The position numbers were made by a program, and so were the translations under genes. DNA of 64,000 bases from an uncultured Lachnobacterium sp. (lineage in GTDB: Bacteria > Bacillota > Clostridia > Lachnospirales > Lachnospiraceae). The DNA is taken from positions 1 to 64,000 of the forward strand of contig URSS01000001.1 in assembly GCA_900550545.1 (NCBI GenBank), in the 5' to 3' direction. Within the stretch, counting starts at the first letter, position 1, and each line of letters starts with the position of its first letter. The notes beneath the pieces were generated by a model. That model was not told where the DNA came from. It did no database searches and was given only the letters and a program-made list of their open reading frames with translations. This document shows positions 24,769 through 32,029 of the stretch, piece after piece.

Positions 24769-27483
24769 CTATCTTGGTACTTCTACCATCTTATATGCTT
24801 CTACCTGATCAAATTCCTGAATATCATTAAATCCGTCAAATACAAGACCACACTCGAATCCTGTCTTAACTTCCTTGACATCATCCTTGAAACGCTTGAG
24901 CGACGCAAGATCCCCTTCGAAGATCTGGTTTCCTTCACGTGAAATACGTACGCGACAGCCTCTTTCCATCACACCGTCAAGCACATAGGAACCTGCAATA
25001 TTTCCAACACCGGAAGCCTTGAAAATCTGGCGGATTTCTGCGTGACCGATTACCTTTTCTTCAAATACCGGATCTAACATACCCTTCATCGCTGCTTCTA
25101 CATCTTCGATTGCATTGTAAATAACCTTGTAAAGTCGGATATCTACGCCCTCATTATCTGCGGTAACCTTTGCAATTGGATCTGGACGAACATTAAATCC
25201 GATAATGATTGCATTAGATGCAGATGCAAGGATAACGTCAGATTCGTTGATGGCACCAACACCACCATGAATCACTTTAACGACAACTTCCTCATTGGAC
25301 AGTTTAACAAGTGACTGTTTTACTGCCTCAACAGATCCCTGTACATCAGCTTTTACAATAATATCTAATTCTTTCATATTACCAGACTGAATCTGTGAGA
25401 ACAGATCATCCAGTGACATCTTTGCTTTTGTATCTTCAATCAGTCGGTTCTTCTCTTCTGAAATATAAGTGTCAGCAAATGCCTTCGCTTCCTTATCCGA
25501 ATCACAGACAACAAAGGTCTCGCCTGCAGCCGGAACGCTGTTCAGACCAAGAATTTCAACCGGTGTAGAAGGAATTGCTTTCTTCACACGCTGTCCCTTG
25601 TCATCAATCATCGCACGTACTTTACCATAGCTGCTTCCACACGCAATGGAATCTCCCACATGAAGGGTACCTTTCTGTACAAGAACTGTAGCAACTGCAC
25701 CACGTCCCTTATCCAGCTGTGCCTCAATAACAAGACCTCTTGCATTACGGTTTGGATTTGCCTTCAGCTCCAACACTTCGGCTGTAAGAAGAATCATCTC
25801 CAGAAGATTATCGATACCTTCTTTGGTATGTGCAGAAACCGGACAGAAAATTGTGCTTCCACCCCAGTCTTCCGGAATCAGTTCATACTCAGATAACTCC
25901 TGCTTAACTTTCTCAATATTGGCACTTGGCTTATCAATCTTGTTGACAGCAACAATAATTTCTACTCCGGCAGCTTTTGCATGGTTGATTGCTTCTACCG
26001 TCTGTGGCATAACACCGTCATCCGCAGCTACAACAAGGATTGCGATATCTGTAGAATTTGCACCACGCATACGCATTGCTGTAAATGCCTCATGTCCAGG
26101 AGTATCCAGGAATGTGATATTCTGTCCATTAATTGATACAACAGATGCACCAATGTGCTGTGTAATACCACCAGCCTCACGGTCTGTCACACGTGTGGAA
26201 CGGATTGCATCCAGCAGAGATGTTTTACCATGATCAACGTGACCCATAACACAGACTACAGGTGGACGTGGAACAAGATTCTTTGGATCTTCCTCATCCT
26301 CTTTGAGAAGTTCTGCAATCACATCAACTTTTTCTTCCGGTTCACAAATATAGTTAAACTCTAACGCAATTTCTTCCGCAGCATCAAAATCGATTTCCTG
26401 ATTTACAGTTACCATCTGCCCTTTCATAAATAACTTCTTAACGATAGCCGCTGGCTGTACCTTCATCTTATCAGCAAGATCACGGATAGTCATCTTCTCC
26501 GGCAATGTGATGGTCTTAATTACATCTTCCTCTTCCTTCGGTTTCTGTGGTTGCTGCTGAGGTTTCTTCTTTCCGCCATGTTTCTCTAAATTTACATAAT
26601 TCTCCTGACGCTTTCCGCCGAGTTTATCATGTTCCTGACGACGATTGTTATTGCGGCGGTCATTGTTACGGTCACGGCCTTCTTTTCCTCTTACTTCTTC
26701 CGGTGTCGCTGCAGCTGCTTCTTTGTTAAAACGATTGATTTCTTTATCAAATCGTCCTTTGCTATTATTTCTTCTGTCATTATTGCGATCGTTCTGTGGA
26801 CGGTCCTGACGATTTCCATTCTGCGGACGATCTCCATTAGAACGGTTCGGACGATCTTGACGATTTGGACGGTCCTGACGATTTCCGTTCTGCGGACGAT
26901 CTCCATTGGAACGGTTCGGACGATCCTGACGGTTTCCATTCTGCGGGCGGTTATTCTGCTTTTCTGTATTCTGCTTAGCTGGACGGCTCTCTGCAAAATC
27001 ATCCACATTATTTGCTGTACGCTCACTGATTGGACGCATTGCACGCTCTCCAACCGGACGTGGACGGATAATGCTGTGCTTTTCCAGACGCTGCTGTCCA
27101 TTGTCTCTTCTGGAACCGCGGTTATTGTCACGGTTGTTTCTGTTATTGTTATTGTTATTGTTTCCGTTTCCCTGTCCCGGTCTTCTTGACTGCTTGCTGT
27201 ATTGCGCATTGAATACCGCTGTGATGCTTGACTTTTTCTTTGGGCGTTCTTTTCCGTCTTCTGTCTTTACATCCTCCGTCTTTGTCACTGCCTTTTCTGC
27301 TCTTGCAGCTGGTTTTGCATCTTCTTTTTTAGAAAATTTGTTACGGACAACAGCCTGTGCAACATCTTCGATTCCACTGGATGCACTTTTTACTGCATAA
27401 TCTGTTGTGCTTAACAATTCTATGATATCCTGTGATTTTATATTTAATTCTTTTGCAAGTTCATGAACTCTCATTTTTGCCAT
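24769..27483 (-). CDS. infB: Translation initiation factor IF-2
   Basis: 904 residues. The N-terminal IF2_N module (residues 1-55) is followed by a very long, Asn/Arg/Gln/Asp-rich region (about 115-320) with imperfect repeats of NGNRQDRPNRSNGDRPQ. A second IF2_N module lies near 330, then the GTPase domain with GHVDHGKTSLLD (about 412), DTPGHEAFTAM and NKIDKP, followed by domains II-IV ending in GFECGLVFDGFNDIQ. IF-2 delivers fMet-tRNA to the 30S P site. The low-complexity region is disordered and strongly charged, and its DNA repeats may vary in number between strains. Confidence 0.98.
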   Translation of the reverse strand: MAKMRVHELAKELNIKSQDIIELLSTTDYAVKSASSGIEDVAQAVVRNKFSKKEDAKPAARAEKAVTKTEDVKTEDGKERPKKKSSITAVFNAQYSKQSRRPGQGNGNNNNNNNRNNRDNNRGSRRDNGQQRLEKHSIIRPRPVGERAMRPISERTANNVDDFAESRPAKQNTEKQNNRPQNGNRQDRPNRSNGDRPQNGNRQDRPNRQDRPNRSNGDRPQNGNRQDRPQNDRNNDRRNNSKGRFDKEINRFNKEAAAATPEEVRGKEGRDRNNDRRNNNRRQEHDKLGGKRQENYVNLEKHGGKKKPQQQPQKPKEEEDVIKTITLPEKMTIRDLADKMKVQPAAIVKKLFMKGQMVTVNQEIDFDAAEEIALEFNYICEPEEKVDVIAELLKEDEEDPKNLVPRPPVVCVMGHVDHGKTSLLDAIRSTRVTDREAGGITQHIGASVVSINGQNITFLDTPGHEAFTAMRMRGANSTDIAILVVAADDGVMPQTVEAINHAKAAGVEIIVAVNKIDKPSANIEKVKQELSEYELIPEDWGGSTIFCPVSAHTKEGIDNLLEMILLTAEVLELKANPNRNARGLVIEAQLDKGRGAVATVLVQKGTLHVGDSIACGSSYGKVRAMIDDKGQRVKKAIPSTPVEILGLNSVPAAGETFVVCDSDKEAKAFADTYISEEKNRLIEDTKAKMSLDDLFSQIQSGNMKELDIIVKADVQGSVEAVKQSLVKLSNEEVVVKVIHGGVGAINESDVILASASNAIIIGFNVRPDPIAKVTADNEGVDIRLYKVIYNAIEDVEAAMKGMLDPVFEEKVIGHAEIRQIFKASGVGNIAGSYVLDGVMERGCRVRISREGNQIFEGDLASLKRFKDDVKEVKTGFECGLVFDGFNDIQEFDQVEAYKMVEVPR
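26780..26960. repeat. Imperfect tandem repeat within infB
   Basis: Two and a half copies of a unit of roughly 60 bp or less (core ttctgcggacgatctcc ... gaacggttcggacgatc) encoding Asn/Arg/Asp-rich repeats. All copies stay in frame. Confidence 0.8.
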
Positions 27484-27499
27484 AAATGAACTACCTCCA

Positions 27500-27811
27500 T
27501 TATTCAGTTTTTTTCAATTTATTTTCCACAGCCCGCGCAAGATTCTCATCTGTCACTGCAAGTGATGCACGGAATTCCTTTCCGATACATCTTCCCAACG
27601 CTTCCTTGCTTCCATAACAATAACACGGCACGTCATAAAACTCTGTCATATTCATAAAACTTTTTCTGGTATTATCAGATGCTTCTTCTGAAACAATTAC
27701 CAAATAAGCATGGCCTGTTTTCACTGCTTTTTCTGTGGAAAATTCACCACTAACTACATTTCCCGATTTTGCTGCAATCCCTAACATGGATAATACTTTA
27801 TCATTCTGCAA
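27500..27811 (-). CDS. ylxQ: YlxQ-type L7Ae-family RNA-binding protein
   Basis: 103 residues, a single L7Ae/L30e fold (MLGIAAKSGNVVSGEFSTEKAV, then AYLVIVSEEASDNTRKSF). In Firmicutes this gene lies between ylxR and infB and is predicted to bind kink-turn RNA; its cellular role is poorly defined. It overlaps the end of the YlxR gene by 11 bp. Confidence 0.9.
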   Translation of the reverse strand: MQNDKVLSMLGIAAKSGNVVSGEFSTEKAVKTGHAYLVIVSEEASDNTRKSFMNMTEFYDVPCYCYGSKEALGRCIGKEFRASLAVTDENLARAVENKLKKTE

Positions 27812-28070
27812 GTATACTCATCTCCTTTTCCAGGTTCTCATACACTTCATCCGGAATTGCAACTTTCAAGGATCTCTCAAGTCCTTTGGATTTTCTTGCT
27901 TTTTTTAAGCATTCTATATCGGCACAGATATATGCGCCTCTTCCGTTTTTGCGTCCACTGGCATCCAGGAAAACGCCCTCATCATTTTTAATCACACGAA
28001 TGAGTTCCTTTTTCGCTTTCATCTCGCCACAGCCAACGCACTGTCGCAATGGAATTTTTTTATTTGCCAT
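27801..28070 (-). CDS. rnpM: YlxR / RNase P modulator RnpM
   Basis: 89 residues. The family signature KIPLRQCVGCGEMKAKKELIRV is at the N-terminus, followed by KNGRGAYICADIECLKKARKSKGLERSL. YlxR proteins bind RNA; in B. subtilis the protein interacts with the RNase P RNA and modulates its activity, hence RnpM. It starts two bases after nusA and overlaps ylxQ. Confidence 0.93.
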   Translation of the reverse strand: MANKKIPLRQCVGCGEMKAKKELIRVIKNDEGVFLDASGRKNGRGAYICADIECLKKARKSKGLERSLKVAIPDEVYENLEKEMSILAE

Positions 28071-28072
28071 GA

Positions 28073-29242
28073 TTATTCCTCTGCATCTGTCGCATTTTCA
28101 GTGTATTCAGGCTCTGATTCTGCGGATGCTGTCTCATCAGACTCATAGTCATCATAATATTCTTCATCATCCTCATAATCATTTTCGTAATCAATAAAGT
28201 CTCCGGACTCTCTCGCCTGTGTCTCACTCTTAATATCGATTTTAAATCCTGTCAGTCTTGCTGCCAGTCTTGCATTCTGTCCTTCCTTACCAATTGCAAG
28301 GGATAACTGATAATCCGGAACAACAACTTTTGCAGATTTTTCATCTGCATCTGCAATAACGGAAATAACTTTTGCAGGGCTTAATGCATTTTGAATTAAA
28401 ATTGCAGGATTTTCATCCCAAGTAATAATATCTATCTTCTCACCGCGCAACTCATTTACAATGGCATTGACACGCGCTCCGTTCATACCGACACATGCGC
28501 CTACCGGATCAACATCTGGATCATTAGACCATACTGCGATCTTTGTACGGCTTCCTGCCTCACGGGAAATTGCCTTAATTTCAACAATACCCTCACGTAC
28601 TTCCGCAACTTCTGATTCAAACAATCTCTTTACAAGTTCTGGATGAGTTCTTGAAACGAGAATTTTTGGTCCCTTTGAAGTAGCTTTTACCTCAAGAATA
28701 TATACTTTTACACGATCCGTCGGATTGAATACCTCTCCTTTGATCTGCTCACTTTCTGTAAGAAGCGCATCTGCCTTTCCTAAATTAATGCTGACATTCT
28801 TTCCTATATAACGCTGTACAACACCGGTAACAACCTCTTTTTCTTTGCTATTGTACTCATCGTAAATAACTTTGCGTTCTTCTTCGCGAATTTTCTGCAA
28901 AATCACGTTCTTTGCATTCTGTGTGGCGATACGGCCGAACTCTTTCGATTTCACTTCAACCTGAACAACATCGCCAAGCTCATACTTGCGGTTAATCATC
29001 TGTGCATTTGGAAGAGAAATCTGCTCGATTGGATCTTCTACATTTTCAACAACTGTTTTTTCCTGAAAACAATGATATTCACAAGTATCCGGATCAATGA
29101 CAACTTTTACATTCTCTGCTTTTCCAAAATGGTTCTTGCAGGCAGTAAGTAAAGAATTTTCGATTGCCTCAAGCAAAGTCTCTTTGCTGATATTCTTCTC
29201 CTGTTCTAGTATATTTAACGCTTCTAATAACTCATTATTCAT
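28073..29242 (-). CDS. nusA: Transcription termination/antitermination protein NusA
   Basis: 389 residues: N-terminal RNA polymerase-binding domain (about 1-125), S1 domain (VVTGVVQRYIGKNVSINLG near 135) and two KH domains (DPVGACVGMNGARVNAIVNEL; DYQLSLAIGKEGQNARLAARL). The last 45 residues are highly acidic and Tyr-rich. It binds the elongation complex and affects pausing, termination and antitermination. It follows rimP in the standard operon. Confidence 0.97.
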   Translation of the reverse strand: MNNELLEALNILEQEKNISKETLLEAIENSLLTACKNHFGKAENVKVVIDPDTCEYHCFQEKTVVENVEDPIEQISLPNAQMINRKYELGDVVQVEVKSKEFGRIATQNAKNVILQKIREEERKVIYDEYNSKEKEVVTGVVQRYIGKNVSINLGKADALLTESEQIKGEVFNPTDRVKVYILEVKATSKGPKILVSRTHPELVKRLFESEVAEVREGIVEIKAISREAGSRTKIAVWSNDPDVDPVGACVGMNGARVNAIVNELRGEKIDIITWDENPAILIQNALSPAKVISVIADADEKSAKVVVPDYQLSLAIGKEGQNARLAARLTGFKIDIKSETQARESGDFIDYENDYEDDEEYYDDYESDETASAESEPEYTENATDAEE

Positions 29243-29287
29243 GATTCTTTCCTCCTATTTGTTGTGTTATCTTACGCTAAAATAGAT

Positions 29288-29755
29288 TTAAAATATAACC
29301 GCCTGACGTATCAGTGCAATATCGGAGCGCAAAAATGTAATTGCTTTTCCTTCCTCATCTGTAATTGTCACAGAATCTGCATCGTAGGATGTAAGAGTTC
29401 CATAAAACTCTTTGCATCGATCAATCGCGCGATACGTGCGAATTTCTATTTTTTTTCCCATATTACGGACAAAATCTTTTTCTTTTTTCAGAGGTCTTCC
29501 AAGTCCTGGAGAGCTCACTTCAAACGTATAAGAATCCGGAATAAAATCTTCTGCGTCTAACAGTTCATTCATTTCTCTTGCAACAGCTTCACAATCATTG
29601 ATTGTAATTCCGCCTTCCTTGTCAATGTAAGCACGGAGGCACCAGTTACTTCCTTCTTTCACATACTCTACATCTACAAGTTCAAAATTCATTCTCTCTA
29701 AAATAGGTAGAATCAAATTCTCCGTCTTTGTTTCATAAATGCTTGCCTTAGACAT
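29288..29755 (-). CDS. rimP: Ribosome maturation factor RimP
   Basis: 155 residues, normal length. Family motifs CLRAYIDKEGGITINDCEAVAREM and FEVSSPGLGRPLKKEKDF are intact. It acts in 30S maturation. It is the first gene of the rimP-to-ribF operon; the ATG follows GAGGTGG. A promoter and a leader hairpin are visible upstream. Confidence 0.95.
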   Translation of the reverse strand: MSKASIYETKTENLILPILERMNFELVDVEYVKEGSNWCLRAYIDKEGGITINDCEAVAREMNELLDAEDFIPDSYTFEVSSPGLGRPLKKEKDFVRNMGKKIEIRTYRAIDRCKEFYGTLTSYDADSVTITDEEGKAITFLRSDIALIRQAVIF

Positions 29756-29800
29756 CTTACCACCTCTTTTCTTTTATCCAACCAAATTTAACATAAAATT

Positions 29801-29824
29801 GAGAGAGGACAAATGCCCTCTCTC
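29801..29824 (-). promoter_or_regulatory. Leader hairpin of the rimP-nusA-infB operon
   Basis: Eight-base stem gagagagg / cctctctc followed on the minus strand by AATTTTATG, within the leader of about 90 nt. It resembles a weak intrinsic terminator or attenuator; NusA autoregulation at such a site is a possibility, not shown. Confidence 0.5.
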
Positions 29825-29851
29825 AAACTTAGTATCTATGTTACTGTTACT

Positions 29852-29880
29852 ATTTTATCACTCTTTTCCTCTTATTTCAA
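29852..29880 (-). promoter_or_regulatory. Promoter of the rimP operon
   Basis: TTGAAA, 17-bp spacer, TAAAAT on the minus strand, about 97 bp upstream of the rimP start. Confidence 0.6.
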
Positions 29881-29987
29881 GGTTTTTCTAAGAAAATCAT
29901 GATTTTTATTATTTCCAAATAAAGCATGCACATCTTTGTACGTCTGCTTTTATTATATGGGGAATTCCGAAAAAGTTCCTATACAAC

Positions 29988-30016
29988 AAAAACTCTTATC
30001 AAACGATAAGAGTTTT
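29988..30016 (-). terminator. Terminator of tRNA-Glu copy 1
   Basis: Perfect 12-bp stem aaaactcttatc / gataagagtttt with a 4-nt loop. It begins two bases after the tRNA discriminator and ends in TTTTTG on the minus strand. Confidence 0.85.
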
Positions 30017-30018
30017 AG

Positions 30019-30090
30019 CAGTCCGTACGGGAATCGAACCCGTGTTTCCGCCGTGAGAGGGCGGCGTCTTAACCGCTTGACCAACGAACC
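30019..30090 (-). tRNA. tRNA-Glu (CTC), copy 1
   Basis: 72 nt with full cloverleaf: acceptor GGTTCGT/ACGGACT (G1-U72 and U4-G69 wobbles), D-stem GTC/GAC, anticodon stem CCGCC/GGCGG with loop CTCTCAC giving anticodon CTC (reads GAG), four-base variable loop, T-stem ACGGG/CCCGT, discriminator G73. The 3' CCA is not encoded. It has its own promoter and terminator. Confidence 0.95.
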
Positions 30091-30097
30091 GTTAATT

Positions 30098-30126
30098 ATA
30101 ATATCATAGCATATGCTATCCGTCAA
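30098..30126 (-). promoter_or_regulatory. Promoter of tRNA-Glu copy 1
   Basis: TTGACG, 17-bp spacer, TATTAT on the minus strand, with only seven bases between the -10 box and tRNA position 1. The spacer holds the palindrome atagcatatgctat. Confidence 0.75.
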
Positions 30127-30256
30127 GCACTTTTTTATTTTATTTTTTTATTTACATTTTCCGTTCTTTACAGGTAAAATATAAGGTAGGTTGTATGATT
30201 TTCTTTACTAAGGATATTTTAGAACCATCGAAATTCAAAAAGGAGGAAACACAACT

Positions 30257-31012
30257 ATGAAATTTATCTCATGGAACGTCAATGGTCTGCGTGCCTGTGT
30301 GCAAAAAGGATTTTTAGAATACTTTCACTCCACAGATGCAGACTTCTTTTGTATACAGGAAACCAAATTACAGGAAGGACAAATCAATCTCGATCTTCCA
30401 GGCTATTACCAATATTGGAACTATGCAGCGAAAAAGGGGTATTCCGGCACTGCTATTTTTGCCAGACACGAGCCACTGGCAGTCTCTTATGGATTAAACA
30501 TTCCAGAACATGATACAGAAGGACGTGTGATCACTTTAGAATATGATAACTTCTATCTTGTCACTTGCTACACTCCGAATTCGCAAAATGAACTGGCCCG
30601 TCTCTCCTACCGGATGCAATGGGAAGATGCTTTCCGCTCCTACCTCATCGAATTAGATCAAAAGAAACCCGTGATTCTTTGTGGAGATCTCAATGTTGCA
30701 CATGAAGAAATTGATTTAAAAAATCCAAAGACTAATCATAAAAATGCTGGCTTTTCGAATGAAGAACGAAATAAAATGACTGAGCTTCTGGCTTCCGGTT
30801 TTACGGATACCTTCCGTCATTTTTATCCAGATACAGAGAATATATACTCCTGGTGGTCCTACCGTTTTAAAGCCCGGGAAAAAAATGCCGGATGGCGCAT
30901 TGATTATTTCATCACCTCAAAACGATTGGATACACAATTGAAAGGCGCCGCTATCCATACCGATATATTTGGTTCTGACCATTGTCCGATTGAATTGACG
31001 ATCGATCTGTAA
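30257..31012 (+). CDS. xth: Exodeoxyribonuclease III (AP endonuclease)
   Basis: 251 residues, the usual ExoIII length. Endonuclease/exonuclease/phosphatase fold with SWNVNGLRA, IQETKLQ, the LCGDLNVAH metal/catalytic segment, WRIDYFI and the terminal GSDHCPIEL. It cleaves DNA at abasic sites in base-excision repair and removes 3' blocks. The ATG follows AAGGAGG. It is one of the few plus-strand genes, flanked on both sides by minus-strand tRNA-Glu genes, and ends in a strong hairpin. Confidence 0.96.
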   Translation: MKFISWNVNGLRACVQKGFLEYFHSTDADFFCIQETKLQEGQINLDLPGYYQYWNYAAKKGYSGTAIFARHEPLAVSYGLNIPEHDTEGRVITLEYDNFYLVTCYTPNSQNELARLSYRMQWEDAFRSYLIELDQKKPVILCGDLNVAHEEIDLKNPKTNHKNAGFSNEERNKMTELLASGFTDTFRHFYPDTENIYSWWSYRFKAREKNAGWRIDYFITSKRLDTQLKGAAIHTDIFGSDHCPIELTIDL

Positions 31013-31024
31013 AATAAACTTTGT

Positions 31025-31075
31025 AAAAGCATAGTTTTGACATTGTATCATGCCAAAGCTATGCTTTTATTTTTT
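31025..31075 (+). terminator. Terminator of xth
   Basis: Ten-base arms aaaagcatag / ctatgctttt with further internal pairing, followed by ATTTTTTG on the plus strand. Confidence 0.82.
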
Positions 31076-31079
31076 GTAA

Positions 31080-31109
31080 CAAAAAACAGATGCAATAAAT
31101 GCATCTGTT
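31080..31109 (-). terminator. Terminator of tRNA-Glu copy 2
   Basis: Eleven-base stem aaacagatgca / tgcatctgttt with a 5-nt loop, followed on the minus strand by a T-run; five bases beyond the tRNA 3' end. Confidence 0.82.
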
Positions 31110-31113
31110 TCCA

Positions 31114-31186
31114 GCAGTCCGTACGGGAATCGAACCCGTGTTTCCGCCGTGAGAGGGCGGCGTCTTAACCGCTTGACCAACGAACC
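31114..31186 (-). tRNA. tRNA-Glu (CTC), copy 2
   Basis: Same cloverleaf and anticodon CTC as copy 1, but 73 nt: the variable loop has one extra A (AAAAC instead of AAAC). Discriminator G73, no encoded CCA. Confidence 0.93.
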
Positions 31187-31193
31187 GCTTATT

Positions 31194-31222
31194 ATACTAC
31201 CATAGTGCAATTCATTCGTCAA
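31194..31222 (-). promoter_or_regulatory. Promoter of tRNA-Glu copy 2
   Basis: TTGACG, 17-bp spacer, TAGTAT on the minus strand; seven bases to tRNA position 1, as in copies 1 and 3. Confidence 0.72.
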
Positions 31223-31271
31223 GCTTTTCTTTCAAATATTTTCTTTTATTTTTCACACCAGTTTTTCTGCT

Positions 31272-31679
31272 TTATTCAGCTGTGCAAGACACAGCACTCA
31301 GTCCCTCTGTTGTATCTTGCTTATCTGTGTGTACCCATAGATTTGCATACACTTTATATCCCGGTCCACACTCCATGCTTTTATTAAGTTTCAGAGTCAC
31401 TTTATTTCCCACAAGTGAGCAAACAAAGTTATTATCGATTTCTCTCGCACTTGCCAATATGGTATTAAAAGTTACAACAATTGTTAAGTCTGATACAGAA
31501 TATGTCTGTCCTCCACTTAAAGTACATTCTACAGTAAATACATGATCCGTTCCATTCCAACTCTGATCACTTTTTACACTAACATTCCACTGTGCACCGC
31601 CTGCACCACTCGCCATGTACACACCCTCATGGTTTTCCACCATAACAATTGCTTGTGGTTTTTCATACATACGTGTCAT
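31272..31679 (-). CDS. Unrecognised beta-rich protein with a YEKP...EGVYMASGAGG leader-like N-terminus
   Basis: 135 residues from the ATG preceded by GGGAGGA; the upstream promoter excludes the longer frame. I do not recognise a named family. The first 28 residues (MYEKPQAIVMVENHEGVYMASGAGG core) resemble a short conserved leader seen by memory on small Lachnospiraceae proteins, ending in Gly-Gly. Residues about 29-125 alternate as beta strands with spaced Trp/Val/Phe (WNVSV, DHVFTV, LTIVVTF, KVTLKL, YANLWVH), like an immunoglobulin-like or carbohydrate-binding beta sandwich. Three cysteines, no hydrophobic signal peptide. Monocistronic, between two tRNA-Glu genes. Function unknown; a secreted or surface role is speculation. 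Confidence 0.8.
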   Translation of the reverse strand: MTRMYEKPQAIVMVENHEGVYMASGAGGAQWNVSVKSDQSWNGTDHVFTVECTLSGGQTYSVSDLTIVVTFNTILASAREIDNNFVCSLVGNKVTLKLNKSMECGPGYKVYANLWVHTDKQDTTEGLSAVSCTAE

Positions 31680-31731
31680 AACAATTCCTCCCTTTGCTTT
31701 TGAACATTCAAAGTTTCTTATCCTTATATTA

Positions 31732-31760
31732 ATTATATTCAGCCAATTTTCAAAATTCAA
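31732..31760 (-). promoter_or_regulatory. Promoter of the beta-rich small protein gene
   Basis: TTGAAT, 17-bp spacer, TATAAT on the minus strand, about 53 bp upstream of the chosen ATG. Confidence 0.65.
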
Positions 31761-31804
31761 TAGCGAAATTTAGGAAAGTTTCGTTATTTTTTTATTTAAA
31801 ATGC

Positions 31805-31836
31805 ACAAAAATAAGCGTTGCATGCAACGCTTATTT
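31805..31836 (-). terminator. Terminator of tRNA-Glu copy 3
   Basis: Perfect 28-base palindrome centred on gcatgc (arms aaataagcgttgca), followed on the minus strand by TTTTTGTG. Confidence 0.82.
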
Positions 31837-31867
31837 CCGGGTTGGGCTATTACATTTTATAATAGAG

Positions 31868-31939
31868 CAGTCCGTACGGGAATCGAACCCGTGTTTCCGC
31901 CGTGAGAGGGTGGCGTCTTAACCGCTTGACCAACGAACC
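31868..31939 (-). tRNA. tRNA-Glu (CTC), copy 3, anticodon-stem mismatch
   Basis: 72 nt, identical to copy 1 except that the 5' anticodon-stem strand is CCACC instead of CCGCC, giving an A29-C41 mismatch. Acceptor, D and T arms, anticodon CTC and G73 are intact; CCA is not encoded. It keeps promoter and terminator, so it may be functional or a decaying copy. Confidence 0.88.
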
Positions 31940-31946
31940 GTTTATT

Positions 31947-31975
31947 ATATTATCATAGCATGATACGTTCGTCAA
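31947..31975 (-). promoter_or_regulatory. Promoter of tRNA-Glu copy 3
   Basis: TTGACG, 17-bp spacer, TAATAT on the minus strand; seven bases to tRNA position 1. Confidence 0.72.
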
Positions 31976-32029
31976 GCTTTTTTTGTAATTTGTTTAAACT
32001 TTTTCAAATTTTTATCAAATTACTACAAA

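Noticed and set aside
26780..26960. CRISPR-like spaced repeats
   Set aside because: The repeats are imperfect, in frame and encode the low-complexity part of IF-2; no spacers and no cas genes.
26691..27209. Alternative minus-strand frame inside infB
   Set aside because: Arises from the repetitive Asn/Arg codons of IF-2; out of frame with the conserved protein.
29915..29960. Second terminator downstream of tRNA-Glu copy 1
   Set aside because: The aaagca/tgcttt pairing is interrupted by mismatches and a perfect terminator precedes it.
30019..31939. Integrated element using tRNA-Glu as attachment site
   Set aside because: No integrase, excisionase or phage gene lies between the copies; the repeats are whole tRNA cassettes with promoters rather than 3' tRNA fragments.
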